Positions 1-9,787 of a stretch of 64,000 nucleotides of DNA are shown one piece after another (within the stretch, counting starts at the first letter, position 1; each line of letters opens with the position of its first letter). Under the pieces are notes generated by a model that did not search any database, was not told the DNA's origin, and was given only the letters and a program-made list of their open reading frames with translations. This DNA is from Macrococcus armenti (GTDB taxonomy: Bacteria > Bacillota > Bacilli > Staphylococcales > Staphylococcaceae). The stretch is taken from assembly GCF_020097135.1 (NCBI RefSeq), contig NZ_CP083608.1:1550001-1614000 (forward strand). The letters run 5' to 3'. The position numbers were made by a program, and so were the translations under genes.

Positions 1-631
1 CACTGTCTGTTTTCACATCACAGTAACGCGTTTCAATACGCTTATCGATACGGCTTTCATCCACATCAATACCGATGACTACCCCACCATTCATCGTTAC
101 AGCTAAAGGTTGCGCACCACCCATACCGCCAAGTCCTGCAGTAAGTGTAATTGTACCTGCTAAATCTCCACCGAAATGCTGGTTCGCAAGTTCACCGAAT
201 GTTTCATATGTCCCTTGCACAATCCCTTGAGATCCGATATAGATCCAGCTACCTGCTGTCATTTGTCCATACATCATTAACCCTTTTTTATCTAGTTCGT
301 TAAAGTGCTCCCAGTTCGCCCATTTCGGAACTAACACTGAGTTTGATAGTAATACACGTGGTGCCTGATCATGCGTTTTAAATACAGCAACTGGTTTACC
401 AGACTGTACGAGTAATGTTTCGTCCTTTTCTAAATTGCGTAAACTGTCCACAATCGCATCGAAACTTTCCCAGTTACGTGCAGCTTTACCGATACCTCCG
501 TATACGACAAGGTCTTCGGGATGCTCCGCAACTTCTGGATCTAAGTTATTATAAAGCATTCGTAATACCGCTTCCTGCTCCCAACCTTTACATTCGATTT
601 CTAACCCTTTTTTCGCTCTAATATTTCTCAT
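1..631 (-). CDS. hutU: urocanate hydratase (partial, N-terminal part)
   Basis: Urocanate hydratase, second step of histidine degradation (urocanate to imidazolonepropionate), cytosolic. Only the first 210 or so codons lie in the window; the frame runs off the left edge with no stop. The N-terminus ([20 protein letters not shown]) and the stretch [20 protein letters not shown], a glycine-rich part of the NAD+ site, are typical of the family. The ATG ends at 631 and has a strong ribosome binding site (aggagg, about 640-645 on the minus strand). It is on the same strand as the YjiH-type gene upstream, 24 bp away, so the two are probably cotranscribed. Confidence 0.95.
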   Translation of the reverse strand, partial: MRNIRAKKGLEIECKGWEQEAVLRMLYNNLDPEVAEHPEDLVVYGGIGKAARNWESFDAIVDSLRNLEKDETLLVQSGKPVAVFKTHDQAPRVLLSNSVLVPKWANWEHFNELDKKGLMMYGQMTAGSWIYIGSQGIVQGTYETFGELANQHFGGDLAGTITLTAGLGGMGGAQPLAVTMNGGVVIGIDVDESRIDKRIETRYCDVKTDS

Positions 632-655
632 TTTAATAGCCTCCTATGTTATAAA

Positions 656-1930
656 TTAAAAAATTAATAATGCAAGTGGAATTGTAATGATTAATGTTAG
701 TAATACACGTTCAAACCATATAACAACGAGTTTCCATATCGGTATTTTTATATCCGTTGATAAAATAACCGGTACAACGCTTGAGAAGAATACAATTGCT
801 GAAATACTCATAACACCTGTCGTAAAGCGTGTAACTAAGTCAGCTTCCTGTGCTATTGCAGCAGGTAGCAGCATCTCGATAATAGATATCGTTGATGCTT
901 CAGCAAGCACCGGAACATCTATACCTGGAAACAGTGATAATACCGGATAGAAAATAAATGATATGTATTTAATAATCGGCGTGTACTTCGCAATGATTAG
1001 TCCGAGCAAACCTACCGACATAATTGACGGTAATATTGCCATCGTCATAACGACGCCATCTTTAATATTGATTTTTACGTTTTCCCATAAGCTGTTACAT
1101 TGTTTTACAGCATCTTTTGCGTCCAGCCACGCTTCATTTAAAAGTGATGTCCCACGAGATACTTCTTCTTTATATGGCTGATTGTTATACGTTTCAGTCG
1201 ATTCAAATCGAATCGGTGGAATATGAACCGTTATCGCAGTTACGATAAATGTGACAATGAGCGTAAACCAGAAGAATAAATTCCAGTGCTCCATAATGCC
1301 GAGTGTATTCGCAACGATAATCATAAATGTAGCAGATACTGTTGAGAAACCTGTTGCAATAATGACAGCTTCTTTATGATTATAATGTCCATCTTTATAC
1401 ACTTTATTTGTAATCATCAGTCCAATTGAATAACTTCCGACGAACGATGCGACAGCATCAACAGCTGATTTTCCCGGCGTATTAAATACAGGACGCATAA
1501 ACGGTCTGCACAGTACACCGATAAATTCAAGCAACCCGTATCCGACTAGAAGTGATAAAAATATCGAGCCGATTGGGATGAGAACACCTAACGGAATTGC
1601 AAGCTTTTCATATAGAAATGGTCCTAAGTCTTTACTCAGTACAAATGACGGTCCGAAGTTAAATACAACCATCAAGCTGACGACTACGCCGAGTACTTTT
1701 AACATTGAAAATGATAAATCTGTAAAACTTTTATTCCACGTTCCTTTAATAAATGGATAAATTGCTCCGATAAAAATTAATACGAGTGCATAATACGGTA
1801 ATACCGGCGCAAAAAACTGCTTCACCCATCCAACGAGATGATCAATCATTATCGTATTCGTTTCTCCAATCGTTATAGGAACAAAGAAAAAGAAAATTCC
1901 GATAAAGCTATAAACGAAGAACTTCCACAC
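656..1930 (-). CDS. YjiH-type membrane protein with nucleoside-recognition (Gate) domain
   Basis: Integral membrane protein of 424 residues with about ten hydrophobic segments. The overall pattern is that of the YjiH family, which carries the Gate (nucleoside recognition) domain. The substrate is not established. Its place directly upstream of hutU and divergent from a LysR regulator suggests transport linked to histidine or urocanate use; that is inference from context. The ATG is preceded by ggaggtggcc, a near-perfect ribosome binding site. Confidence 0.75.
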   Translation of the reverse strand: MWKFFVYSFIGIFFFFVPITIGETNTIMIDHLVGWVKQFFAPVLPYYALVLIFIGAIYPFIKGTWNKSFTDLSFSMLKVLGVVVSLMVVFNFGPSFVLSKDLGPFLYEKLAIPLGVLIPIGSIFLSLLVGYGLLEFIGVLCRPFMRPVFNTPGKSAVDAVASFVGSYSIGLMITNKVYKDGHYNHKEAVIIATGFSTVSATFMIIVANTLGIMEHWNLFFWFTLIVTFIVTAITVHIPPIRFESTETYNNQPYKEEVSRGTSLLNEAWLDAKDAVKQCNSLWENVKINIKDGVVMTMAILPSIMSVGLLGLIIAKYTPIIKYISFIFYPVLSLFPGIDVPVLAEASTISIIEMLLPAAIAQEADLVTRFTTGVMSISAIVFFSSVVPVILSTDIKIPIWKLVVIWFERVLLTLIITIPLALLIF

Positions 1931-2022
1931 ATGGCCACCTCCAAATTAATTCAATTTTCTGAATACATTTTCATTATAGTCTGATATTATATAGTTATCT
2001 AATATGAATAAACTAATTATTA

Positions 2023-2037
2023 ATAGTTTTAAACTAT
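2023..2037. promoter_or_regulatory. candidate LysR operator
   Basis: A 15-bp palindrome, ATAGTTT-T-AAACTAT, lies in the 125-bp divergent intergenic region, about 18 bp upstream of the LysR start. It fits the T-N11-A form of LysR-type binding sites. Function is inferred. Confidence 0.4.
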
Positions 2038-2055
2038 AAAATAAGGAGAAACGTT

Positions 2056-2943
2056 ATGAAAATACTACATTTCGAATATTATATTGCCGTCGTAGAACAT
2101 CGTAGTTTTACGAAAGCAAGTAATTATTTACATATTAGCCAGCCTTCATTAACGGCTGCCATTAAAAAGCTGGAAAACGAAATCGGATATAAACTGCTCA
2201 TGCGCAGTACGAAAGAAGTAAAAATTACAGAACGCGGCATCCTCTTCTATCAGTATGCGAAAGAAATTGTCCATAAATATCATCAGACGGTAGAAAATAT
2301 GTACGACTTAAACTACAGCAATAACCCTAAAATAAAAATTGGAATTCTCGAGTCTACGAGTAAATGGGTCAGTGTAGTTGTACGTGAGCACTGTAATCAT
2401 TATGAGGACCAACACTATATGATTCGTGAAATTTTAAGTACTCCAGCGATTACGAAGGCGATTACGAATTATGATGTACATATCGCACTTTCTAACGAAC
2501 AAATTGTGCATGACGATATTATTTCACATGCAATTTATAGTGAAGACTACATATTAGTTGCACCAGATGATACGTTTAATAAACAGAAGACCGTACAGCT
2601 ACATGATTTGCCGCTTATATTACCGAATGATACGTTTCAAGTACGCAAACATTTAAACGACTACTTTATGCGACATAATATAAGACCTCAAATTGTGCTT
2701 GAAGTCGATCGCTTTGAAACAGCACTGAACTATGTACATGCACGTATGGGATATGCTGTTATACCTAAAATTTATTATCAGTCAAATAACGCGTCGCACT
2801 TGAACGCTATCGCGATAAGACCGAATATTAAGCGCACAATATACATTAATTACAATAAAAAAAGAAAGCACTCAAAACGAGTCCTTTCTCTTATCGATTC
2901 ATTTATAAAATATTGGGATTTCGATGCACCGCATGAAAACTAA
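2056..2943 (+). CDS. LysR-family transcriptional regulator (probable hut regulator)
   Basis: LysR-type regulator of 295 residues, the usual length. Residues 1-60 form the winged HTH (SFTKASNYLHISQPSLTAAI, then KKLENEIGYKLL); the rest is the substrate-binding-like effector domain. It is divergent from the YjiH-hutU genes and convergent with hutG, overlapping the hutG 3' end by 41 bp, so it probably controls histidine catabolism in response to a pathway intermediate such as urocanate. ATG preceded by aaggag. Confidence 0.8.
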   Translation: MKILHFEYYIAVVEHRSFTKASNYLHISQPSLTAAIKKLENEIGYKLLMRSTKEVKITERGILFYQYAKEIVHKYHQTVENMYDLNYSNNPKIKIGILESTSKWVSVVVREHCNHYEDQHYMIREILSTPAITKAITNYDVHIALSNEQIVHDDIISHAIYSEDYILVAPDDTFNKQKTVQLHDLPLILPNDTFQVRKHLNDYFMRHNIRPQIVLEVDRFETALNYVHARMGYAVIPKIYYQSNNASHLNAIAIRPNIKRTIYINYNKKRKHSKRVLSLIDSFIKYWDFDAPHEN

Positions 2944-3841
2944 TATGACCGACGAGCTTTGCGGTTCTGCCGTCAATATCGTACTCCGGATTCATCTCAG
3001 CAATACTTAAGTGACGCGTCTTTCCATATGATAAAACTTCTCGGATAAGGCGTTCCACTTGCTGTGGTGTTAATCCGAAACTGCATGGCGCACTTACGCC
3101 GGGTGCAAACGCACTATCCAGCACATCTAAACATAATGTCAGCATAATAACATCATACTGTTCGATAAATGACTGAATAATTTCATCGGTCGTATCATAA
3201 TCGATATCTTCTGCCAGCACATACTTCACATCATACTGTTCAGCGACATTAAAGAGATACTGTGTATTGCCCACTTCCTGCAGCCCAAGTACGAGGTAAC
3301 CTGCATCTGCATCTTCATCCAATATTTGTTTGAAGCCAGTGCCACTTGTCGCATATTGTGCGTCACGTAAATCAAAGTGTGCATCAATATTAACCACACC
3401 GATTGTCTGATCCGGATAGAGTGCTTTTAACCCTTTGAAGTGTGCATAGGCAATGTCATGACCACCGCCAATGAGGAGATGAAACTTAGCATAGTCATTC
3501 GTCTTACTGATAAGTTCTGCATATTCCTTTTGAACGGCCTCAACATACGGTTCATCTGTTGACACGTTGCCAAAGTCCGCAATTGAAATATCTTTCATTA
3601 AAGGTAAGTTTCCGAATTTCGTTCTTACAGCATCCGGACCGTGTTTCGCACCTACTCTACCTTGATTCATATGTACCCCACGGTCCACTGCATACCCGAG
3701 TATCCCAACGTCATAGCGCTCTGTTAAATCTCCGGTTGCATCAATGACATCGACAGCCTGAAAGTTTCTAAAATGATCACGATTTTCTTTATCGTCTATT
3801 CTCCCGTGCCATAATGATTCATCACTTACTGTATACATCAT
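2903..3841 (-). CDS. hutG: formimidoylglutamase
   Basis: Ureohydrolase (arginase fold) that hydrolyses N-formimidoyl-L-glutamate to glutamate and formamide, last step of the hut pathway; needs a dinuclear Mn centre. Metal-binding motifs are visible: GGGHD (residues 125-129), NIDAHFD (151-157) and CLDVLD (237-242). The 312-residue length is normal. The start codon overlaps the stop of the upstream FAD protein by one base, so the two are probably translationally coupled. Its 3' end overlaps the convergent LysR gene. Confidence 0.93.
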   Translation of the reverse strand: MMYTVSDESLWHGRIDDKENRDHFRNFQAVDVIDATGDLTERYDVGILGYAVDRGVHMNQGRVGAKHGPDAVRTKFGNLPLMKDISIADFGNVSTDEPYVEAVQKEYAELISKTNDYAKFHLLIGGGHDIAYAHFKGLKALYPDQTIGVVNIDAHFDLRDAQYATSGTGFKQILDEDADAGYLVLGLQEVGNTQYLFNVAEQYDVKYVLAEDIDYDTTDEIIQSFIEQYDVIMLTLCLDVLDSAFAPGVSAPCSFGLTPQQVERLIREVLSYGKTRHLSIAEMNPEYDIDGRTAKLVGHISFHAVHRNPNIL

Positions 3842-5298
3842 TACCCCTCCTGAACACTATTTGCTAATGCACTGACTGTTCGTTTACCTTCATCTATCAG
3901 TTCCATTACTCCGTTATTTAAGAAGTTCACACCTGACGTTTTCTGACCGAGCATAAAACAGTTCTGAAGCACCCCATCCTTTGATATTACACGGTTATCA
4001 ATAGGTGTCACATAAAAACCACCGTCAGGATGCTCAATAAGCAGATCCTGATTCAATAAATTTGCGATTAATGGATTCGGTTCAACCGCATCCTTGAAAT
4101 GTTTCGCCGGCCCTGTCGCATTAATAACATAATGTACACGATACTCATCGTTTTTCGTATAGATTCTGAATTTATTATATTTATATGCTACATCAGTCAT
4201 ATCGCTTACGATTTCAATTTGACCGCGTGCTATCGCTTCAAGCAGTTCAGCAGCTGTTCCTTCTGGCATCGGGTTGGCATACGCATCAAGAATGTGTGCG
4301 TATTTATTCAAATATATTGCTTTATCACTGCGCGTCATAAACGGCCATATATATGAAGCAATATGTACGATTTCCAGTACGACAGATTGCATCAGTCCTA
4401 CAAGCTCAGCATTTTTCAGATCAAACGTCATCGCACGTACTGGATTTTGGCGATTAATTTTTAATTTTTCAAGGTCAATATTTAACGCATCTAATTCTTT
4501 ATTAAAACGCGTCACAAGTTCCTCAAGTGGTATAAAACCATTGTTTTTCGCTTTAACTTTTTCTAATTTTTTCAGCGTTAAATATTTAAATGAAATTTGG
4601 TGCATCGTACCACGTACGGATTGTACTTGCCCATCACGACTGAAAAGCAGCAGTTTATTATTAGAATGAGCAATAAAATAGCGCGCGATATCGACACTCG
4701 ATAAACCTGTGCCAATAACTGCATAGTCTTTATTCTCCTCAATTTCAAGCGTATGCATCGGGTATGGCCATTTCATATAGCCTGGCGTCCCCGTTAACTG
4801 ATAAGGATCCATCGGGCCGAATTGTCCTGGTGAAATAAACAGAGCATCGAAAGAATATTTTTCATTTTGAGTTGAAATAACATATTCCTGATTAAGAAAC
4901 TCAACATTTCTCACATGTTCTGTTATAATAGATACGTTACCTTTACTTGCAAACTTCTCGAAATGTTCTTGCATATATTTCCCGAAAAGTTGGCGCGAAA
5001 AGTATTGGTTCCCTGAAACATTCTCTGCATCATCTAAATGTTTGTCCATATCAGCATTACTCTTTTTTACCCAGTCGACGAAGTCCTGCGGTTTATTCGG
5101 TTTCATACTAATAAGATTACCTGGATAGTTCATTAACAGTTCAGGATCGTCATATTGGAATGCACGCCCATTCCCCATATATTGATTATCATCAAAAACT
5201 GTAATTTCGGCTTTCAGCTTTTTTTCTTTTTGTAAGTATTTAAGTACAGATATGCCACCAATACCTGCACCAATAATTGCAATTTTCATTTTATTCAC
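3841..5298 (-). CDS. FAD/NAD(P)-binding protein (flavin oxidoreductase-like)
   Basis: 485-residue protein with an N-terminal dinucleotide-binding fold (AIIGAGIGGISVL, residues 7-19) and a second nucleotide-binding stretch (YAVIGTGLSSVDIARYF, about 190-206). It looks like the FAD-NAD(P)-binding superfamily related to HI0933/SidA-like proteins. No substrate can be assigned. The one-base overlap with hutG implies a coupled operon, hence perhaps a role in histidine or urocanate metabolism; that is inference only. Confidence 0.7.
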   Translation of the reverse strand: MNKMKIAIIGAGIGGISVLKYLQKEKKLKAEITVFDDNQYMGNGRAFQYDDPELLMNYPGNLISMKPNKPQDFVDWVKKSNADMDKHLDDAENVSGNQYFSRQLFGKYMQEHFEKFASKGNVSIITEHVRNVEFLNQEYVISTQNEKYSFDALFISPGQFGPMDPYQLTGTPGYMKWPYPMHTLEIEENKDYAVIGTGLSSVDIARYFIAHSNNKLLLFSRDGQVQSVRGTMHQISFKYLTLKKLEKVKAKNNGFIPLEELVTRFNKELDALNIDLEKLKINRQNPVRAMTFDLKNAELVGLMQSVVLEIVHIASYIWPFMTRSDKAIYLNKYAHILDAYANPMPEGTAAELLEAIARGQIEIVSDMTDVAYKYNKFRIYTKNDEYRVHYVINATGPAKHFKDAVEPNPLIANLLNQDLLIEHPDGGFYVTPIDNRVISKDGVLQNCFMLGQKTSGVNFLNNGVMELIDEGKRTVSALANSVQEG

Positions 5299-5383
5299 TC
5301 CCTTATATATATATTATCAAAAAATAGGGTACACAAACTTAGTACATATATATTTTCTAAAAATTTTTTTATGAGGTGACGAC

Positions 5384-6514
5384 ATGTTAGAAATGAACAA
5401 CGTATCGAAAGTTTATAAAGGCGGTAAAAAAGCCGTATCTGATTTAAACATTTCGATTGAACAAGGTGAGTTTATCGCCTTTATCGGAACGAGTGGTTCC
5501 GGTAAAACAACAGCCATGCGTATGATCAATCGCATGATTGATCCAACGAGCGGTACAATTACGCTGAACGGGAAGAACATTAAAGATTTAAATCCCGTAC
5601 AACTGCGTAGAAAGATTGGATATGTTATCCAGCAAATTGGGTTACTACCCCATATGACAATTCGTGAAAATATTACGCTCGTTCCGAAGCTTTTGAAATG
5701 GTCAGAAGAAGAAAAACAGAAAAAAGCTGAAGAATTAATTCAGCTCGTAGACTTACCCCTATCATACCTTGACCTTTATCCATCTCAACTTTCAGGTGGT
5801 CAGCAGCAACGTATCGGTGTTATCCGTGCACTTGCAGCAGATCAGGATATTATATTAATGGATGAACCTTTCGGTGCACTGGACCCGTTAACGCGTGATA
5901 CACTGCAGGATCTCGTAAAAGAGCTTCAAGTTAAATTCAACAAAACGTTTATTATGGTAACACACGATATGGATGAAGCGATTAAACTTGCAGACCGCAT
6001 CGTCATTATGAGTCATGGTGAAGTCGTGCAATTAGATACACCGAATAACATACTGAAACATCCAGCAAATGACTTTGTACGAGACTTTATCGGTGAGAAC
6101 AGATTAATTCAGACGACACCGAATGTAAAAACAGTTGACGAAGCAATGGTAAAACCAATTTCAGTAACTGCTGAGAAAACAATCGGTGAAGCCATTCAAA
6201 TTATGCGTGAACGCCGTGTTGATACGCTGCTTATTACAGATAACAATAACGTATTAGTCGGATATGTCGATATTGAAGATTTATCTGAAGCAGCGAAGAA
6301 ACATTTAAGTTTATCACGCATTATGAACCAAAACGTTTATTTCGTACGTTCAGGCGTATTCCTTCAGGATACGGTGCGTACAATATTAAAACGTAACATC
6401 AGACTGATTCCAGTCCTTGATAAACAAGATAAGCTCTTAGGTGTTATTACACGTGCCAACTTAGTCGATATTGTGTATGACACAATTTGGGGCGAAGAAA
6501 TCGAGGAGGTATAA
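5384..6514 (+). CDS. opuCA: osmoprotectant ABC transporter ATPase
   Basis: ATP-binding subunit of an OpuC-type betaine/carnitine/choline importer. Walker A GTSGSGKT (35-42), signature LSGGQ (136-140), Walker B ILMDEP (157-162). Two C-terminal CBS motifs (about 250-370) are the usual ionic-strength or c-di-AMP sensing module of this family. 376 residues is a normal length. RBS gaggtga before the ATG. First gene of a tight four-gene operon (gaps of 1 bp or overlaps). Confidence 0.93.
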   Translation: MLEMNNVSKVYKGGKKAVSDLNISIEQGEFIAFIGTSGSGKTTAMRMINRMIDPTSGTITLNGKNIKDLNPVQLRRKIGYVIQQIGLLPHMTIRENITLVPKLLKWSEEEKQKKAEELIQLVDLPLSYLDLYPSQLSGGQQQRIGVIRALAADQDIILMDEPFGALDPLTRDTLQDLVKELQVKFNKTFIMVTHDMDEAIKLADRIVIMSHGEVVQLDTPNNILKHPANDFVRDFIGENRLIQTTPNVKTVDEAMVKPISVTAEKTIGEAIQIMRERRVDTLLITDNNNVLVGYVDIEDLSEAAKKHLSLSRIMNQNVYFVRSGVFLQDTVRTILKRNIRLIPVLDKQDKLLGVITRANLVDIVYDTIWGEEIEEV

Positions 6515-6515
6515 T

Positions 6516-7160
6516 ATGCTGACGTTTTTACAGGAAAACCAAGCTGAGCTATTACAAAAAACTTTGGAACATATTTCGATTTCCCTCCTCAGTCTGCTAG
6601 CGGCGATTATCGTTGCTGTGCCGCTCGGCATACTGCTTACAAAGTCTGAGAAACTTGCGAAAATTGTTTTATCGATTACGAGCGTACTGCAAACCGTACC
6701 GTCTCTTGCAATTTTAGCAATGATGATTCCATTTTTCGGTATCGGTACAGTCCCTGCTGTTATCGCGCTATTCTTATATGTATTATTACCGATATTAAAC
6801 AACACGTATCTCGGCATTCAGTCAGTTAATAAAGACGCAAAAGAAGCAGGTCGCGCAATGGGGATGACGCAAAACCAAGTATTGCGTATGGTTCAATTAC
6901 CGCTTGCAGTACCAGTTATAATGAGTGGAATCCGATTATCAGCCGTTTATGCAATCAGCTGGGCAACACTTGCCTCTTATATCGGTGCTGGCGGACTCGG
7001 AGACTTTATATTTAACGGGCTTAACTTATATCAACCGAAACTCATTATTGCAGGTGCAGTCGTAGTAACAATTCTTGCACTTGTAACAGACTTTATATTA
7101 AATTACGTCGAAAAACTTACGACCCCAAACGGATTACTTGTTTCAAAGGGGGATAAATAA
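6516..7160 (+). CDS. opuCB: osmoprotectant ABC transporter permease 1
   Basis: BPD-type permease, about 214 residues, with six or so membrane segments and the EAA-like loop ([23 protein letters not shown]). An upstream in-frame ATG exists at 6471, but it lies inside opuCA. The ATG at 6516 has gaggaggt at 6503-6510 and starts one base after the opuCA stop, so it is preferred. It pairs with opuCD to form the membrane channel. Confidence 0.92.
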   Translation: MLTFLQENQAELLQKTLEHISISLLSLLAAIIVAVPLGILLTKSEKLAKIVLSITSVLQTVPSLAILAMMIPFFGIGTVPAVIALFLYVLLPILNNTYLGIQSVNKDAKEAGRAMGMTQNQVLRMVQLPLAVPVIMSGIRLSAVYAISWATLASYIGAGGLGDFIFNGLNLYQPKLIIAGAVVVTILALVTDFILNYVEKLTTPNGLLVSKGDK

Positions 7161-7161
7161 A

Positions 7162-8061
7162 ATGAAGAAACTCATTATGATAATTTGCGCTGTACTGTTA
7201 CTTAGCGCCTGTGGTAATACAAATAAAAGCGAAACAGTAAAGATCGCATCGGTTTATACGACAGAAAGTCAGATTCTTGCACATATGATTAAAATTCTCG
7301 TAGAAAAAGAAACAGATCATCCAGTTGAACTGATTAATAATTTAGGTTCAGGGACGGTTGTACATCAGGCAATGATGCGCGGCGATGCGAATATTTCATC
7401 TGCACGATACACTGGTACTGATTTAACAGGACCGCTCGGTAAAGATCCAATTACAGATCCAGAGAAAGCAAGAAGCGTCGTTGTAAAAGGATTCCAAGAT
7501 AAATTTGATCAGCACTATTTTGATTCATATGGATTTGAAAACACGTATGCATTTATGGTAACGAAAGAAACAGCAAAGAAATATAACTTAAAAACAGTGA
7601 GTGATATGAAACACGTTGCAGATAAGTTACGAGCAGGTGTTGACTCATCATGGATGAAACGTAAAGGTGACGGATTTGAAGCGTTTAAGAAAACATACGG
7701 ATTTGACTTCAAGGATACGAAACCGATGCAGATTGGTCTCGTATATGAAGCAGTAAATGCAGGAAAGATGGACGTCGTGCTCGGGTATACGACAGATGGA
7801 CGTATTCAAAGTTATGACCTTGTCGTATTAAAAGACGACTTGCAATTCTTTCCACCTTATGATGCGAACCCCGTTGCCTCAAACGACTTATTAAAAAAAG
7901 ACCCGGAGATCAAAAAAATATTACAATCAATGAAAGGTCAGATTTCTACAGAACAGATGCAGAAACTGAACTATGAAGTAGATAATAACTTGAAAGAACC
8001 TGCAGTTGTCGCTGAAGCATACTTAAAAGAACATCATTACTTTAAAGGAGGTGCGAAGTAA
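7162..8061 (+). CDS. opuCC: osmoprotectant-binding lipoprotein
   Basis: Substrate-binding lipoprotein of the OpuC system (299 residues). The signal peptide ends in a lipobox (LLLSAC, lipidated Cys at about 18), so it should be anchored on the outer face of the membrane. The mature part is of the OpuAC/QAT-binding type (MMRGDANISSARYTGTDLTG; VVLGYTTDGRIQSYDLVVL). The ATG at 7162 is chosen over an upstream in-frame start because the hydrophobic signal begins there and aaaggggg precedes it. The stop overlaps the opuCD start. Confidence 0.92.
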   Translation: MKKLIMIICAVLLLSACGNTNKSETVKIASVYTTESQILAHMIKILVEKETDHPVELINNLGSGTVVHQAMMRGDANISSARYTGTDLTGPLGKDPITDPEKARSVVVKGFQDKFDQHYFDSYGFENTYAFMVTKETAKKYNLKTVSDMKHVADKLRAGVDSSWMKRKGDGFEAFKKTYGFDFKDTKPMQIGLVYEAVNAGKMDVVLGYTTDGRIQSYDLVVLKDDLQFFPPYDANPVASNDLLKKDPEIKKILQSMKGQISTEQMQKLNYEVDNNLKEPAVVAEAYLKEHHYFKGGAK

Positions 8062-8750
8062 TGGAACAACTCAGTACATTCGAACAATTTATTCGTTACT
8101 TCAATGATAACGCAGGCTATGTGTTCCAGCTCTTCCTGCAGCACTTCCTGATCAGTATATACGGCGTTGTGCTTGCTGCTATAATCGGTATTCCAATCGG
8201 TATATGGATTGCAAGACATAAACGACTCGTAACACCAGTAATATCAATAGCGAATATTATACAGACGATACCAGCAATTGCCCTGCTTGCACTGCTTATG
8301 CTTGCAATGGGATTAGGTAAAACTACCGTTATTATGGCTGTTTTCCTATATGCACTGCTGCCGATAATAAAAAACACTTATACAGGTATAAAAGCAGTAG
8401 ACGAGCATATCGTTGATGCAGGACGTGGTATGGGGATGACGAAACGCCAGCTATTAACGATGGTTGAATTACCACTTAGCTTATCTGTTATTATCGCCGG
8501 TATACGAATCGCACTCGTAATCGCAATCGGTGTAACAGCAATCGGTTCATTTATCGGTGCACAAAGTTTAGGAGATATTATTATCCGAGGCACGAACGCA
8601 ACAGACGGCACGTCCATTATTCTTGCAGGTGCTCTCCCTACTGCACTGATGGCTGTACTTTCTGATATTATACTCGGATTTATCGAACGAAGACTTGATC
8701 CGACAAAGCGTAAAAAATTAAATCAGGCACCTGTTAATTTAAATGAATAA
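8061..8750 (+). CDS. opuCD: osmoprotectant ABC transporter permease 2
   Basis: Second BPD-type permease (229 residues), homologous to opuCB along its length (AGRGMGMTKRQLLTMVELPL is the EAA loop). The ATG overlaps the opuCC stop by one base, with aaaggagg just upstream. It completes the opuCABCD operon; a strong hairpin terminator follows at once. Confidence 0.92.
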   Translation: MEQLSTFEQFIRYFNDNAGYVFQLFLQHFLISIYGVVLAAIIGIPIGIWIARHKRLVTPVISIANIIQTIPAIALLALLMLAMGLGKTTVIMAVFLYALLPIIKNTYTGIKAVDEHIVDAGRGMGMTKRQLLTMVELPLSLSVIIAGIRIALVIAIGVTAIGSFIGAQSLGDIIIRGTNATDGTSIILAGALPTALMAVLSDIILGFIERRLDPTKRKKLNQAPVNLNE

Positions 8751-8756
8751 CATTCA

Positions 8757-8780
8757 AATGACCGAAATTATTCGGTCATT
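8757..8780 (+). terminator. rho-independent terminator of opuC operon
   Basis: Perfect 10-bp stem (8757-8766 with 8771-8780), 4-base loop, followed by tttctattta. It starts 6 bp after the opuCD stop. Confidence 0.85.
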
Positions 8781-8848
8781 TTTCTATTTATTGGTCTATT
8801 TTTTATCGTTATGATAACCTAATAGTATTAAAGTTATGGAGGATACAT

Positions 8849-9697
8849 ATGAAAACGAAATTACTACCCCTATTATTAGGTTCAACGTTAATCTTTGCAG
8901 CATGTGGACAGGATGATACAAAAAAGAACGAAGAGAATAAAACAGAGACTAAAACGGCAGAAACGAAGACGACGGAATCGAAGACGACAGAATCGAAATC
9001 AACAGAAAAAACAGCTGATAACACTGAAGCTAAAAAATTAATCGAAAAAGCGCAGGAGCGTGGTGCTTCAGTTAAAAGTTATCATGCGAACTTAACGACA
9101 GATATGCAGTCAGGCAGTGATAAAAACACTGTGAAGATGGATATGTCAGTTGATGAATCTGATAAAACTAAAATTACGATGGATATGGCGAATAAAACGA
9201 TGGAATTATATATATTCGATAAAAAAATCGTTTTAACGCAAGATGGAAAGATTTTCGTTGATGCAACTGAAGCTATGGGTGCAGACGTAAAGACACAACT
9301 CGATCAGTTAGATTATAATTCTGCACTTGATACTTTGAACGCTTACAAAGACGGTACAGTTAAAGAAACTTCTAACGGGTTTGAGATAACAAAATCATTT
9401 AAAGGTCTTGATGAGTTCAAGAAATTAAGTGAAGCGACTGGTTCAAAAGATATTACCGCACAAATGAAAGATCAGTTAAAAGATATTAATGGTAGTGCGA
9501 CAATTTCATTTAATAAAGATTATATGATGACTGAAACAAAAACTGACATCGATCTGAAATTAAAAGATAGAACAATGCAGACGAAAACGATTGCAACTTA
9601 CGATAAATACAATCAAGTAAAATCAATAGACATTCCTGAAGGCGCTAAAAAACCACAAACGATAGAAGAACTAAAAAAAAGCCAGGCAGGACAATAA
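8849..9697 (+). CDS. secreted lipoprotein, LolA-like/DUF6612-type
   Basis: Lipoprotein of 282 residues. Lipobox LIFAAC (Cys about 19), then a low-complexity linker with repeats of TKTTESK type (residues 30-52), then a beta-rich domain with a methionine/threonine-rich middle. The layout matches the LolA-like lipoproteins annotated DUF6612 in staphylococci; function is unknown. A second, shorter relative lies at 61059-61817. RBS tggagga. Monocistronic, bounded by terminators on both sides. Confidence 0.7.
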   Translation: MKTKLLPLLLGSTLIFAACGQDDTKKNEENKTETKTAETKTTESKTTESKSTEKTADNTEAKKLIEKAQERGASVKSYHANLTTDMQSGSDKNTVKMDMSVDESDKTKITMDMANKTMELYIFDKKIVLTQDGKIFVDATEAMGADVKTQLDQLDYNSALDTLNAYKDGTVKETSNGFEITKSFKGLDEFKKLSEATGSKDITAQMKDQLKDINGSATISFNKDYMMTETKTDIDLKLKDRTMQTKTIATYDKYNQVKSIDIPEGAKKPQTIEELKKSQAGQ

Positions 9698-9727
9698 AAG
9701 TAGTGCAGCGTAATTGCTGCACTACTT
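9698..9727. terminator. bidirectional terminator
   Basis: 12-bp perfect stem (9698-9709 with 9716-9727), 6-base loop, followed by tttttt on the plus strand. It begins immediately after the lipoprotein stop; the convergent SagB-like gene ends 60 bp beyond. Confidence 0.85.
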
Positions 9728-9787
9728 TTTTATTGATGAATTTTGTTTCGAATGGCCGATGTGTGGACATTCACTCAACATAAAATG

